This document shows, in pieces, positions 1-12,035 of a DNA stretch of 64,000 bases (the first letter of the stretch is position 1; every line of letters starts with the position of its first letter). Position numbers and translations under genes: made by a program. The notes under the pieces were generated by a model that was given only the letters and a program-made list of their open reading frames with translations, was not told the DNA's origin and did no database searches. The stretch is from positions 62,001 to 126,000 of the forward strand of contig JAUTXW010002101.1 of the NCBI GenBank assembly GCA_030620095.1, given 5' to 3'. The DNA is from Kuschelorhynchus macadamiae. Lineage: Eukaryota; Arthropoda; Insecta; Coleoptera; Curculionidae.

Positions 1-399
1 TGTGTGGATTTTCTTTTTAATTTTGTTGAATTTAGCTGAGTGACATTGACAATAAATTGTTCATTGATTATAATGTAGTTTTTTTTGGAGATTACGAATC
101 TGGAAAAAAAAACTGCACCTTTCCATTTAACATTTAAAAGTTACCCCCAACCCCTAGACAGCGGAAAGGGTTAAAACATTACTTACTCCGTCAAAAAATG
201 TTCCCCAACGACCCATTGCATCCCTAGAAATTTCATTCAATTTCATTTAGCGTTTGACTCATCAGAATCGGTAAGCCCTTTAGACAATATGCGCGAGCAA
301 ACATTAAAAGAGAAATACATACATGTCGCATTGAGAACCTCCTCCTTTTTTAATGTCGTTTAAAAGTCAATCAATTTGCAAAAAGTTTAAGATACTTAC
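1..399. other. Intronic sequence, no feature seen
   Basis: Lies downstream of exon 5 on the minus strand. AT-rich, with no convincing further exon, RNA gene or mobile element. Confidence 0.5.
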
Positions 400-496
400 C
401 CTGCTGTTCCTCCTCTAGGGGGTGTTTTAGTAGTCGGTTGTATAACGATGGCAGGATTTTCGGTGCGTTGGTTAAAGAACGGATTGTTTCCATTAA
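400..496 (-). CDS. gd-like: Serine protease gd-like, exon 5 (linker continuation; gene runs off the left edge)
   Basis: A 97-nt exon. The acceptor is tttattag (ends 497) and the donor is GCAGG|GTAAGT (399-398). Entering with two bases to complete the codon split at exon 4, it is open for 31 codons (NGNNPFFNQRTENPAIVIQP then TTKTPPRGGTA) and leaves in phase 2. It repeats the NPFLNG/NPFFN motif of exon 4 and stays Pro/Thr-rich, so it extends the linker. No exon carrying the trypsin-like catalytic domain (the HC, DIAL or GDSGGP motifs) is in the window, so the gene is partial here. Confidence 0.68.
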
Positions 497-857
497 CTAA
501 TAAAAAAGATAATTCAATTAAATAAAGATGTAATTTGTGTTATTTTGGGATATAAGTTAATGTTATAAAAAATAATTAACAATATATGCAAATGTCTACT
601 GAGTAAATAAAAAAAATGGTTCTTTTTAACGAATATTGATTTCTTATGTGTCACTAAAAAAGGATTTAATGCACACAATAAGAAAGTTGGTGTAATTTTT
701 GGTTAGACCGGCAGTAAACTTTTACATATATACTTAAATTTTAACTATTGTCACTATGATAATATTTTAAAGTCCATTTAACTACTTGCTCTGACAATAA
801 CGAGATATTCCGAAGGCAGTACTTTCGTAGACATTTATAAGAAAATACAGAACTTAC

Positions 858-1256
858 ATTGTACATCTCCACTACCCTGTGAAGGCTGAGGAGTAGATAA
901 ACCGTTCAAAAATGGATTTTGGGGATTAATCTGAACTTGGTCGCGCGGTCCGTCATCACGTGGGGGAGGTGGTGGGCGTTGTGGAGGTCTTCCGTTTGGT
1001 GGGGGTCTTCCATCCGGTGGGGGTCTACCATCTGGTGGGGGTCCGCCATTTCGAGGAGGTGGGCGCCTTCCATCGGGAGGAGGCCGTGGGGGTCGATCAT
1101 CTGGTGGAGGATTGAAATTGTACGGATTGTTAACATTCAAGAAGAGGTTAGGGCTACCACTCTCTGGTCGACTGTTTGAATCGAAATTGTCTGTAAAAAT
1201 ATTATTTGGAAGATTGTCCACTCTAACTTCAAATGGATAATATGCATTCTGGTTGC
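858..1256 (-). CDS. gd-like: Serine protease gd-like, exon 4 (proline-rich PPPDGR repeat linker)
   Basis: A 399-nt exon bounded by tattattttag (acceptor ends 1257) and CAAT|GTAAGT (donor 857-856). It enters with two bases and leaves with one, compatible with its neighbours. It encodes an Asn-rich start, then a low-complexity block of repeated PPPDGR/PPPNGR/PPPRNGG units (about 50 residues), then DDGPRDQVQINPQNPF and a Gln/Ser-rich tail. The repeat is a flexible linker between the GD domain and a catalytic domain that would lie left of the window. The GTG seen as a start at 1221 is internal; nine in-frame codons precede it in the exon. The plus-strand Trp-rich open frame over the same bases is a shadow of the Pro codons (CCx read as xGG). 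Confidence 0.75.
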
Positions 1257-3376
<2,120 letters not shown>

Positions 3377-3514
3377 CTTGGTCATTAAAAGCTGGAGATA
3401 AATTATTAAAAGTGGAACTGTCAATGCTAGGATCTGATGATGAGATCAGAGGAGTGACTCCTAAGCTCAGCTTGTGCTGAAGATTGATAATTGTTAAAAC
3501 AGGCACCATCTGAA
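3377..3514 (-). CDS. gd-like: Serine protease gd-like, exon 3 (end of GD_N domain)
   Basis: A 138-nt exon too short for ordinary ORF finding. The acceptor is ttccag (ends 3515) and the donor is CAAG|GTAAGT (3376-3375). With the one base carried over from exon 2, the frame is open and gives 46 codons beginning IQMVPVLTIINLQHKLSLGV, then a Ser/Asp/Asn-rich stretch ending FNDQG. Closing in the only phase that exon 2 allows, and leaving the phase that exon 4 needs, is the main support. The hydrophobic then polar composition fits the last strand of the GD domain passing into a linker. Confidence 0.75.
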
Positions 3515-4186
3515 CTGGAACAATTAAAAACAATTATATATATCAGCAGAGGTTTTAAAGGAGCAAGCGATAAAAGTCCAACCGCAGCGAATCATTATTT
3601 TGTGTTTCATATGCTGCATGACTATTGAATACCTTATTAGATATCTAATAAAGTCTGTCAGGAAATTTTACTACCAGGATTTTTTCCTCGATACCTGCAT
3701 TTGCATTAGATGACTGAGTCATGGATCGAGGTGGATAATATACTAAATGTATACTTATGAATCACACACTTTAGAAATAACATCCTAAAATATGATTTCA
3801 ATTTTTTAACATAAGTTAAATACATTAACAGTGTTGACTTTATAATTGCTTAGTTTTTGTTCTACCAGATACCTATAATTCTTAAGCACAAATAACAAAA
3901 GCAAACAATTAACTTTATTGCATTTTTTTGTCATTTAGTCAGAGAAACAATTTTTTTTCCTAAACCATTTAAAAAAGATCATATATACGTTTAGGCAGGT
4001 ACTTAAGTTAATTTTTACCAACGATTTAAATAATAAGATAAAAATGGTAATAATTGCATTGTATATTTGTGCAAATTAGTTTATAAGAAGCCTAGAAAAT
4101 ACAACGAAATAATACACAATTTTTCTGGGGCTGTTTTAGGTGGGATGAGGGTCAATAAAACTCACGTAGAAAATCTATTGTTGTAA

Positions 4187-4223
4187 TTAGTCGACGTTTC
4201 GACCTTTATGAGGTCATCTTCAG
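4187..4223 (-). ncRNA. Hammerhead-ribozyme-like motif in Penelope-like terminal region
   Basis: On the minus strand the core CUGAAGA (4223-4217) is followed by a GACC...GGUC stem II (4215-4212 with 4204-4201) and then GAAA-CGUCGAC. This reproduces the conserved hammerhead order CUGANGA, stem II, GAAA. Stem III would be a very short GUC/GAC palindrome, as in the minimal hammerheads reported from Penelope-like elements, which act best as dimers. Activity is inferred, not shown. Confidence 0.5.
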
Positions 4224-4550
4224 GACTCTAAAAGTTAAGAAGTGTTGTTAAATATTGTTTTTTTTTTAATTTTAAGGGGCAATGTTCTTTAGAAGATTTG
4301 TATTAAAAAAGAAAAATAAATAAATTGTTTTACGTATGTACGCTAAAAATCTGTGGCGTATATTACTACATTTAAAATTGACGGTACATATTAAAACACA
4401 AACATTAAGTATATAAAACAAAAGCAAACAATGTACATGACACAACACAGTTAATATACAATAAGGATAAAATAAATTTAGCAGGCATTGCCATACTTAC
4501 ATACAAATGTGATTTTCAAAATATTTAGTACAGGACAATATAACTGCTGT

Positions 4551-5020
4551 TCATTTACTAGATTCACATGTCGTACGCTTCTTTTATGTTCAGCCACTTG
4601 AGTTTTTTAGGTATTTATCTGTTTGACCTACATATACATCATTACATTCCAAGCAAGGAATTTTGTGAATTACATTACTGTCAAGGTCTTTTGGTGTAGG
4701 CGTTTTTAGTTTTGAAAATAGTTGTCCTACGGTATTTTCATTCCTAAACGTGATAGTGACAGAGTCGCTATTTAGTTGTTTTGACAGTTTCTCTGAGATA
4801 TTTACAATATATGGTATTTTTAAATAGATATTCTTTTCCTTGTTCCTTGCTGTGTGATTTTGAATTATATTTATTTTTTGTTGGAATGTGTCTTGAGAAT
4901 TGTAATTAAGGAATCGTTCAGTGAAGTTTTTATTTTGTTATCTTCTGTTCTTATTAGAAGTACGTCTCGAGTGGTTGAACATAAAAGAAGCGTACGACCT
5001 ATGAATCTAGTAAATGATAA
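4551..5020. repeat. Short inverted repeat within the Penelope-like fragment
   Basis: About 50 bp at 4551-4600 and 4970-5020 are near-perfect reverse complements; both share GAACATAAAAGAAGCGTACG. This is a local inversion or duplication at the broken 5' side of the fragment. Confidence 0.7.
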
Positions 5021-5777
5021 CTATATTTATTTTAAACACTGATAATATTCAAAGTCAATCGACCAAACTCTCTTCATCTCTAACAGATTTTCTGAAGACG
5101 AGGGTGGACTTTCAACCAAAACGCCCAGAAAACAGATATTTGGCAGTGTCGTTCCTCTGGTACCTTTATAGTGGACCCAGAACTTAAGACTGCCTGTTAA
5201 ACTTATCAGGTAATTATCTTATTTTTGTATTAAGATTGTGATTGTGGCGAAAAACCCAAAAAATAGTTTTAAATCATGAAACCGGCTCTACAATTTTATT
5301 ACTTTTCTTCTTTGCCGTGTAGTTATCAGAAACGTCATTGTTCAAATTAGTTCGTTTTTTAATTGTGTAGCAATAGGTCTTCTAGTCTTAATAAAAATTT
5401 CTTCGAAACTTTTGTGGTACGATCACAGTTTCTCTCAATTCCAAATTCTAATCTTTAATGTTTCTTAACGATTCTACACTAAGGTGATCTGAATAAAATA
5501 GAATATATATGGAATGCCGAAATTTTGCAGCAGTGGTGAAGCTAGTTATTGCAATACTTTCTGATGAAGTTTGTATTACTACCTTTATGTGTGTTAAATT
5601 ATAATAATTTGTTTTTATTTGTGTATGTATATACTGCTCAAATCTTCTAAAATATGAATTCCTATATTTAATTTAAAATTTTTTGCAGCCATATTGGTTA
5701 TATAATATTTTAAAAGTTCCTAATGAAGAGAGGCAGATAAACTAGATAATAAATAATGAGCTCACCATACCAATATA

Positions 5778-7941
5778 CCGGGTGACAACTAAATTATTAG
5801 CCAAGGCGTCATTCGGCTGCTTTTTAAGTTAAAGTTTTGATTTTTGGATCAGAGAGGTATTGATGAATTGAATATCGCTTCCGGTGTAACCGGAAGTGGA
5901 CCTAGATCGAAAATTTTAAAGGGAACCCTGTGTACATTTTTAGGCCATTTGAGAGCGCAAAAAAAATCCCTTTTCAATGACATATCACAAGTAGACATTT
6001 CTTTTTAAAATGGCGGCGAAGCAGATATTGTTTCTAAAATCAATATGACGGCACTGTGATGTCACCGATCGAGTTTTCGACAAGCAACCTAATGAAACGG
6101 CAAATAACGGAAGCACTCTGATTATTTTTTTATGAAACATGGAAAATTTCCATTAATCTCCTATTAGGATACGTTTTATTAGTTCTTTGAAATGGCATTC
6201 TTTCCCTTGAATTTTATCTAAAATTTGCAACTATTTTTGTTTTAATAAAAAGTAGGTATACCCATCAGCAAAATTTCAGAATTACTGATTTACTTTTAAA
6301 TTTGTTCAGATTATTCGTTGCGTTTAGTTTGACAAACAAAAATCTTTTTTGGCTTTTTCGCAACTGAATAAAAATATTTAACTTTAAATTAATTGAAGCT
6401 GATTTACTATTGGCATATACGAGGAGGTTTTTTTTATTTATGAAACGTAGGCTTTGGAAATAAGCTGTCGAGACAATTGGTAATAGGTTATTATCAGAAA
6501 AGTCAATTGTTTATTGTCCATAAGTTTCATTTTCTAGTTCCGTTATCACGTGTGAAAAGTTTCCTTTTGTCGTGGTTTGGTGTTCAGGTTCATTGATTGG
6601 TAGGTTATTAGTTAAGGTTTATACACGATAATATCAAATTGACAGGCTGCTTATCTATAGCGAATGTAGGAGAAATCCCAGACAAGCGAGGGCGTTATAT
6701 CAAAAAAGATTCTCAGGTCGTAACGCTCTTTCGAGAAATTATGTTCCATGGTTAGTTCAACACTTGAAAAATGAAAATAATGCAGATAAAAATGTTAATG
6801 CCTTCAAGGTAAGCATAGAAGTTGAGAAAAATATTTTACCTTATGTTGAATATGATCGAATTGCTTCGAGAGCTGAGCTACAGAAGCACGGATTTAAGGG
6901 TTTTTAATATCAAATTCACCATCACTTATACAAAAATAAGAGGTGCTTAAATAATTAATATTGGTTTTTGGAAAATTATAATGATAATAGAGTATTCCAC
7001 CATCAAATACTCCTTTCAGACAAATCTAGATTTTCCTATCTCGGTATGTTCAACAGACAAAACATTCGCTATTAGACTAGAGAAAATCAACGACTGGTAA
7101 GAGAAGGTGCTTTTCAAGAGCGTTTCGGAGTAAATGTTTGGTGGGGTGTAGTAGAACTGAACGTCATCGGTCTAATTTTTTTTCACCATTGAATAGTGAA
7201 ATGTATTTGGGATTTCTTCAAAACCAAACTGCACAATTTTCACATAATTCGAGAGCTGTAACCAACTACCTCAATGAACGATTTGGGGAGAATTGGTTGG
7301 GTACTAATAGTCCAATACGGTACCAGTTTATTTAATGTAATTTTAGGAAATAGAAAATTTGTTTAAAATTAAATAAAACCAAAATAGTTAAAAAAAAACC
7401 AGGGTCAGGCATTTAGGTATCTGTAGCTACTGACTTATAATTTATAGTTAATTTAAAAAAATTACCATCTTCTTTTTAAAATTGTCGATAAAATTAAAAA
7501 TAAAAAATGTCATTTGAAAGAACTATTAAAACGTTTCCGAATAGGAAATGAATCAAAACATTTGTAGTTGCATAATCAAAGTGCTAAATCAAGCCGTTTC
7601 ACTAGGGTGCTTGACGAAAAATCGATCGGTGACATTATAATGCCGCCAAATTGATTTTAGAAATAATGTCTCCTGCCCAGTCATTTTAAAAACAAATGTC
7701 TACTTGTGAATGTTATTAAAAGGGGAATTTTTCACGCAATCGAATTACGTAAAAATATATACAAGGTTCCCTTTAAAATTCCAGATCTAGGTCTACTTCC
7801 GGCTACACCGGAAACGATACTCAATTGTTTTTCCACGGAATATATGAATCCTAAGGACCTACATCGTTGATCCAAATATTAAAACTTTAACTAAAAAAGC
7901 AGCCGATAGACGCCTTGACTAATGATTTCGTTGTCACCCGG
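5778..7941 (+). mobile_element. Tc1/mariner-superfamily element with very long TIRs (degenerate)
   Basis: Flanked by TA at 5776-5777 and 7942-7943. Both ends begin CCGGGTGACAAC, and the arms remain recognisably inverted for roughly 350-500 bp (5778 to about 6240, and about 7430 to 7941), including a shared TTCCGGTGTAxCCGGAAGT hairpin and GTCACCGATCGA. A degenerate transposase lies between the arms. The arms differ at many positions, so the copy is old. Long inverted arms are unusual for this superfamily, whose TIRs are usually tens of bases. Confidence 0.8.
6650..7335 (+). pseudogene. Degenerate Tc1/mariner-type transposase (DUF4817-like N-terminus plus DDE remnant)
   Basis: Translating the plus strand gives an N-terminal helix-turn-helix block (RRNPRQARALYQKRFSGR...) followed after a gap by SDKSRFSYLGMFNRQN, TRENQRLVREG and FGVNVWWGVV. 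The last three match the first catalytic block of mariner-type transposases (SDE-x-F...G..N.qN.R.W...NP......VNVWxGI). Stops and frame changes interrupt the frame, the expected Glu/Asp context is altered (SDK), and most of the second half, including the DGAPPH region, is lost. Not functional. Confidence 0.7.
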
Positions 7942-8049
7942 TAGAGTGTATGTGTGTGTAGTAAAACTACCAAACAATTTACACATATTAAAACATTTTA
8001 CTCTAGAAATTTAGCCATAGCTTTCCTCCCGACTTTATACAATTATACT

Positions 8050-8590
8050 ATAGCTTAATAATATTTGGGATAGAAATACATCATTAATATATTTTGGTCA
8101 GAACTGTCTCTAATGGAGGGGAGCGGTTAGGGTCGGTGACACCCCTAATGTTATCTTAAGTAGTTGGCTATCAACTGGTAAATTACGCGAAACACATTTA
8201 CAAACAAGTAGGCATATTATATGTGAAAAGGAGGTGCGAGGCGTAATTACACCCACTTGTGTGTGGGAGGGCTAATTACACCACACTTGGTTGTGGTCCA
8301 TGTATATTTGCTGCTCATCAATATCTGAAAATTTGTAGGTGATTTATGTTTCTATTTTTAAACCAATTATTAATTACCAATTATAGCTTAATAATATTTG
8401 GAATAGAAATACATCATTAATATATTTTGAAGTTTGTTCAGGGGCGTCTTTAATGAAGGGAGCTGTTAGGGTCGGTGGCGCCCCCAATATTATCTTGAGT
8501 AGCTGGCTAAGTTGTCGTTGAGTTGGCTATTAGTTGGTAAATGACGCGAGAGACATTTACAAAGAAGGGGCGGCATATTATCTTGAATTT
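8050..8590. repeat. Two diverged tandem copies of an about 330-bp unit
   Basis: A block starting TAGAAATACATCATTAATAT and containing GTTAGGGTCGGTG and ATTTACAAA is present at about 8067-8225 and again at about 8402-8580. The copies differ by substitutions and small indels. A sub-segment (GCTCATCAATATC...TGTTTCTATTTTTAAA, about 8310-8365) recurs at about 12595-12632, so this is a dispersed repeat. Confidence 0.7.
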
Positions 8591-8769
8591 TATGGTATTT
8601 GAAAAATCAAAAATTATTAAAAACTTTAATATATAAAAAACGGAAAGTAAATTTTTGAAATAAGTTATTTATCAGAAATTTTTAGAAGTATTTTTTAAAA
8701 TCCTAAAACTCACCATTGCATTATACTGATTATATATAAATAACTTTATAAACCCGATATTATACTTAC

Positions 8770-8944
8770 TTGGTATCCTTGGCCCACTACATATCAAATT
8801 GCCGTTGACTAAAATTTTTGTAACTCTAGGAGGGATATTTTGCCACGGAGGAAACAGTACTCTATAGTATATCGGCTTCCTGTTCATGATATCGTTTATA
8901 ACTTGCTGTCGTTCTTGAGCTAATACTATTTTACCGTTGTATCC
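8770..8944 (-). CDS. gd-like: Serine protease gd-like, exon 2 (core of GD_N domain)
   Basis: Second coding exon, 175 nt. It is preceded by a good acceptor (ttttttgcag, ending at 8945) and followed by A|GTAAGT (donor at 8769-8768). It starts in phase 0, matching exon 1, and ends with one base of a split codon. The peptide GYNGKIVLAQERQQVINDIM, then IYYRVLFPPW..IPPRVTKILVNGNLICSGPR, carries the GD_N hallmarks: a YRV-FP strand, a proline-rich turn, a 'VNG-x-ICSGP' end, and a Cys likely to be in a disulfide. The open frame extends both ways into intron (TTG upstream, intronic codons downstream); those parts are not coding. Confidence 0.88.
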
Positions 8945-9109
8945 CTGCAAAAAATATTTTACAATATACTAGAGGACTAGTATAACGTAGTCTTCATACA
9001 ACATTGAGGAATAATAGTTTAAGCCTTTCAACAATTTACAGGGGTGATTAAAAAAGTTTTGTTAATATATTTTATTATAAATAAGAATAAAAACATAATC
9101 TGAATTAGA

Positions 9110-10180
9110 TTTGTACAAGACTCAGTTCGGGTTTAGACACGGATTTGGAACTAGAGAGGCTGTGTTTGCTGTTAATATATTACTACAGAAATGTAGGGAT
9201 GTGTTCGCCTGTTTTATGGATTATGAAATAGCATTGGACCGTGTTCAAAAAATAAAACTTATTGAAATCTTATAGAGAGCTGGAATCGACAACATAGATC
9301 TCAAAAATAATAACAAATCTATATTAAAATCAAACAGCAAACGTGAAAATAAGCGAGGAACAACATAAATATGCATGTGATATGCATCAGGGTGGTATAT
9401 TGCCCCATCCTATTTTTCAAATTGTATTCCGATATAATTTTGAAGAAGGCTCTTGACGAAATGAGATAGGAGTAAAATTCAACGATTTTCCTATAAATAA
9501 TTTGCGGTATGCGGAGTGATGGTGAATAATATTGAAGATCGTCATCAGTCAGTACAGAAATGGGTTTAAATACATATATTTCCATGATTCAAGATTTTTA
9601 ACCTTACACCTTATCACCTTATGAAAATGTCCAGTAGAACTTAGTTCAGAACCAATGGATGTTAATCTTCTAGTATTATGTTTAAATGTCCCATTGAAGC
9701 CGCTCGTTCTACCTTCCTCCCGATGAAAATCATTGTTTTGCAATAAAAACTTGGAAATTATCCTCCGACAAAAATGGTGAAATACCATATATGGTCGATT
9801 CTTTTGTATGGGGTAGTTTAGCGCCTTCAACCAAATAGAAGGATTCGAGATGTGTAGTGTCCACATAATGCTCAAAATCTCTTGGACCACAAGAACTACC
9901 AACGAAGCAGGGCTCAGACTAGCAAGAACGATCTCTATTTAATTACCAACATCGAGCGGCGAAAAGTAGTATAATTGGGACTTGTAATGAGAGGAGAAAA
10001 ATCTTCTTTTTTCAAACCATCATGGAGGTAAAAATCGAGGGACGACGAGGAGTCAGAAGAAAACAGATGTCATGGCTGTGGGACTGGTATTCGCGTTGCA
10101 GGAGAGTTGTTTAGGATAGGGATAAGTATTCCCAAGTGGTTGTTAACGTCAGATGACTGGCAGGGCACATAAAAAAGAGG
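9110..10180 (+). pseudogene. RTE-like LINE reverse-transcriptase fragment
   Basis: The plus strand reads QFGFRHGFGTREAVFAVNIL then CRDVFACFMDYEIALDRVQ, which is the RT palm start ('GFR...FIDYEKAFD'). It continues with a degraded 'QGGILPHP...LRYAE' region. At about 9950-10130 it reads IERRKVV..LGLVMRGEK..SSFFK then RDDEESEENRCHGC, which matches the C-terminal end of RTE/CR1-like LINE ORFs ('RRLxYLGHVxR...GrRGxGRkr'). Several stops and frameshifts; dead. The long minus-strand open frame at 9549-9902 has no recognisable domain. Confidence 0.65.
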
Positions 10181-10208
10181 ATAAACGGTATATTTAAAGA
10201 ATTACATA

Positions 10209-10479
10209 CAGGGTGGCCCAACGAAAAGGTCCCACCCTTATTTATGACTTTCCTGGTATATTTTGGGAAAAACGCTTGGACACGTCAATTTTGATTTTTA
10301 GGGGGACGTCTTTTCATGTATGATTGTATAATACAGGGTGTTCCAAAAATAAGATATCGCATTACACTTGACATTTTTAAATGGAAACCCCCAATTTTTT
10401 TTCTATTTTTGGATTCTCCAGGAAGTTTTTAGTAACTTTTGTATAATAGAGTTTATACCTATCTTCAACCATTTTGAAG
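10209..10479 (+). repeat. Left terminal inverted repeat of the DD41D transposon
   Basis: Reverse complement of 12036-12306, identical as far as can be read by eye. It begins CAGGGTGGCCCAACG at the TA target site. Confidence 0.9.
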
Positions 10480-10700
10480 TTATTTGAATAATTGAATAAT
10501 ATCAAGTATTGATAAATTAAATTCAAGAAAGGGTCAAAATAACGAAACTTTATTATCAAAACGGAAACATTGCAAGGGCTACTGCCCGGTTGTTTAATAC
10601 GTTACATTCAGTCAAAAATATTAACCATAAGTATGTGGCTAAATTAATAAGAAAATTTGAAGCAACTAGATCTGTATCTAATATTCGCCGGAATCAGGAA
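10480..10700 (+). pseudogene. Inverted partial copy of the DD41D transposase N-terminus
   Basis: On the plus strand 10520-10700 reads TKLYYQNGNIARATARLFN then KYVAKLIRKFEATRSVSNIR, nearly identical to residues 12-64 of the intact transposase but pointing the other way. The leader before it is about 130 bp shorter than in the intact 5' end and the start codon is lost. Similarity stops abruptly at about 10700, about 70 bp from the end of the intact transposase. This is a second 5' end joined head-to-head onto the element. Confidence 0.85.
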
Positions 10701-10773
10701 CACCATTTACAGTTTTACATTCACATTAAAATTTAAACAAAAATTAGTTACTTAGCTACAATGTGTCAAAAAG

Positions 10774-11853
10774 TCAATGTGGCAATAAATGTTGAAAGTG
10801 GTGTCCGTTTACCTCCATGCAATAATAAATATTTTGCTCAAATCTATTCCTAACATTTTCACACATTTCTGGAGTTATTTGTCTGCATTCCGCCGTGATC
10901 CGCTCCCGAAGATCTTGGATGGAGTCTGGCTTCGTACTAAAAACCTTACTTTTTATATGTCCCCAAAGAAAGTAATCTAAAGGACTCAAGTCCGGAGACC
11001 TTGGTGGCCACTCAATGGGGCCGCGCCGTCCGATCCACTGATTTGGGAAATGGGTGTCCAAAAACTGTCGTACTGGAGCTACATAGTGCGGTGGTGCACC
11101 ATCTTGTTGGAAATGAAGAAAATTTTCATTATAATTAACCTCATTTTCTATTATTTCGGTTATTCGTGGCTCTATTGTATTTTCCAACATGTCCAAGTAC
11201 AACTCCCCCGTCAAGTTTCCAGGAATAAAGAAAGGTCCTACAATATGATTTCCGAAAATGCCGGCCCAGACATTAATTTTTTGTGGGTATTGCGAATGTA
11301 CCTCTCGAAACAAATGTGGATTCGAGTCGCTCCAATATCGACAATTATGTCTATTTACAGCACCATGTAAATAGAAGGTACATTCATCCGAAAAACAAAT
11401 GTTAAATAACAAATTTGGGTTATTGTTCAAACGTTGTGTCATTAATTCGCAAAACTCCAACCTTCTATCATAATCGTCTTCATTAAGCTCATGGACAAGT
11501 TTAGTTTTGTACGGGTGAAATTTATAGGATTTCAAAATTCTTTGCACTGTTGAGCGTGTAAATCCTGAAGAAGTAGCCAGACCACGAGTACTTTGGGTGT
11601 TGTCAAGAGCCACGTGTCCCAAAACTGCTATTTCTCTGGCTTCATTTCTACTTGGACGATTTTCCTGATTCCGGCGAATATTAGATACAGATCCAGTTGC
11701 TTCAAATTTTCTTATTAATTTAGCCACATACTTATGGTTAATATTTTTGTCTGGATGTAACGCATTAAACAACCGGGCGGTAGCTCTTGCAATGCTTCCG
11801 TTTTGATAATACAGTTTCGTTATTTCGACCCTTTCTTGAATTGAATAAATCAT
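10774..11853 (-). CDS. DD41D mariner-superfamily transposase, 359 codons, intact
   Basis: Cut-and-paste transposase that binds the element's TIRs and cleaves and joins DNA in the nucleus. The N-terminal half (about 1-115) holds paired helix-turn-helix motifs (QERVEITKLYYQNGSIARAT, then STVQRILKSYKFHPYK). The DDE domain follows: the first catalytic Asp is D156 in FSDECTF, the second D251 in FQQDGAPPH, and the third D293 in SPLDYFLWG. Forty-one residues separate the last two, which places it in the DD41D group (rosa/Visitor-like) rather than mariner DD34D or Tc1 DD34E. NVWAGIFG and WPPRSPDLSPLD are typical family motifs. The start is the ATG at 11853; there are no internal stops. All catalytic residues are present, so it may be active. 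Confidence 0.92.
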   Translation of the reverse strand: MIYSIQERVEITKLYYQNGSIARATARLFNALHPDKNINHKYVAKLIRKFEATGSVSNIRRNQENRPSRNEAREIAVLGHVALDNTQSTRGLATSSGFTRSTVQRILKSYKFHPYKTKLVHELNEDDYDRRLEFCELMTQRLNNNPNLLFNICFSDECTFYLHGAVNRHNCRYWSDSNPHLFREVHSQYPQKINVWAGIFGNHIVGPFFIPGNLTGELYLDMLENTIEPRITEIIENEVNYNENFLHFQQDGAPPHYVAPVRQFLDTHFPNQWIGRRGPIEWPPRSPDLSPLDYFLWGHIKSKVFSTKPDSIQDLRERITAECRQITPEMCENVRNRFEQNIYYCMEVNGHHFQHLLPH

Positions 11854-12035
11854 TGCAAAATATTATAATAGAACTAGGCAACTTAACGATTTCAAATCAA
11901 AGGTAAAGTTGTTCTATGATTTACGATGACATTGACGGATGCTAAATTTCTTGCTGGTATCGGTGATTATTATTTTTTTCCGTATTATCAGTACTAAATT
12001 AAATGAGGCGAATTTTATAAAAAAAATTAAAAAAA

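Larger units (their letters stand above)
4140..5020 (-). pseudogene. Penelope-like element fragment: C-terminal RT tail, GIY-YIG endonuclease and 3' region
   Basis: Reading the minus strand from about 4860 down to 4570 gives degenerate coding: KIPYIVNISEKLSKQL..., a DSNVIHKIPCLECNDVYVGQ stretch, then TDKYLK. The IHKIPCxxCxxxYVGQT core is the GIY-YIG endonuclease signature of Penelope-like retroelements, and the region before it matches the 'LPYxxGLSEK' region between RT and endonuclease. Further 3', 4187-4223 carries a hammerhead-like motif of the kind found in Penelope-like terminal repeats, and the TCATCCCACC end at about 4140 resembles the ends of the larger pair at 51.65 and 57.16 kb. The C-terminal end is broken, and about 50 bp (4551-4600) recur inverted at 4970-5020. 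Dead and 5'-truncated, and of a different family from the 52-57 kb copies. Confidence 0.7.

Noticed and set aside
919..1179. Plus-strand Trp/Gly-rich open frame of 86 codons
   Set aside because: Reverse-strand reading of the Pro-rich PPPDGR repeats of exon 4, which has splice sites and compatible phases on the minus strand.
9549..9902. Minus-strand 117-codon open frame
   Set aside because: Lies inside a plus-strand LINE remnant and has no domain pattern.
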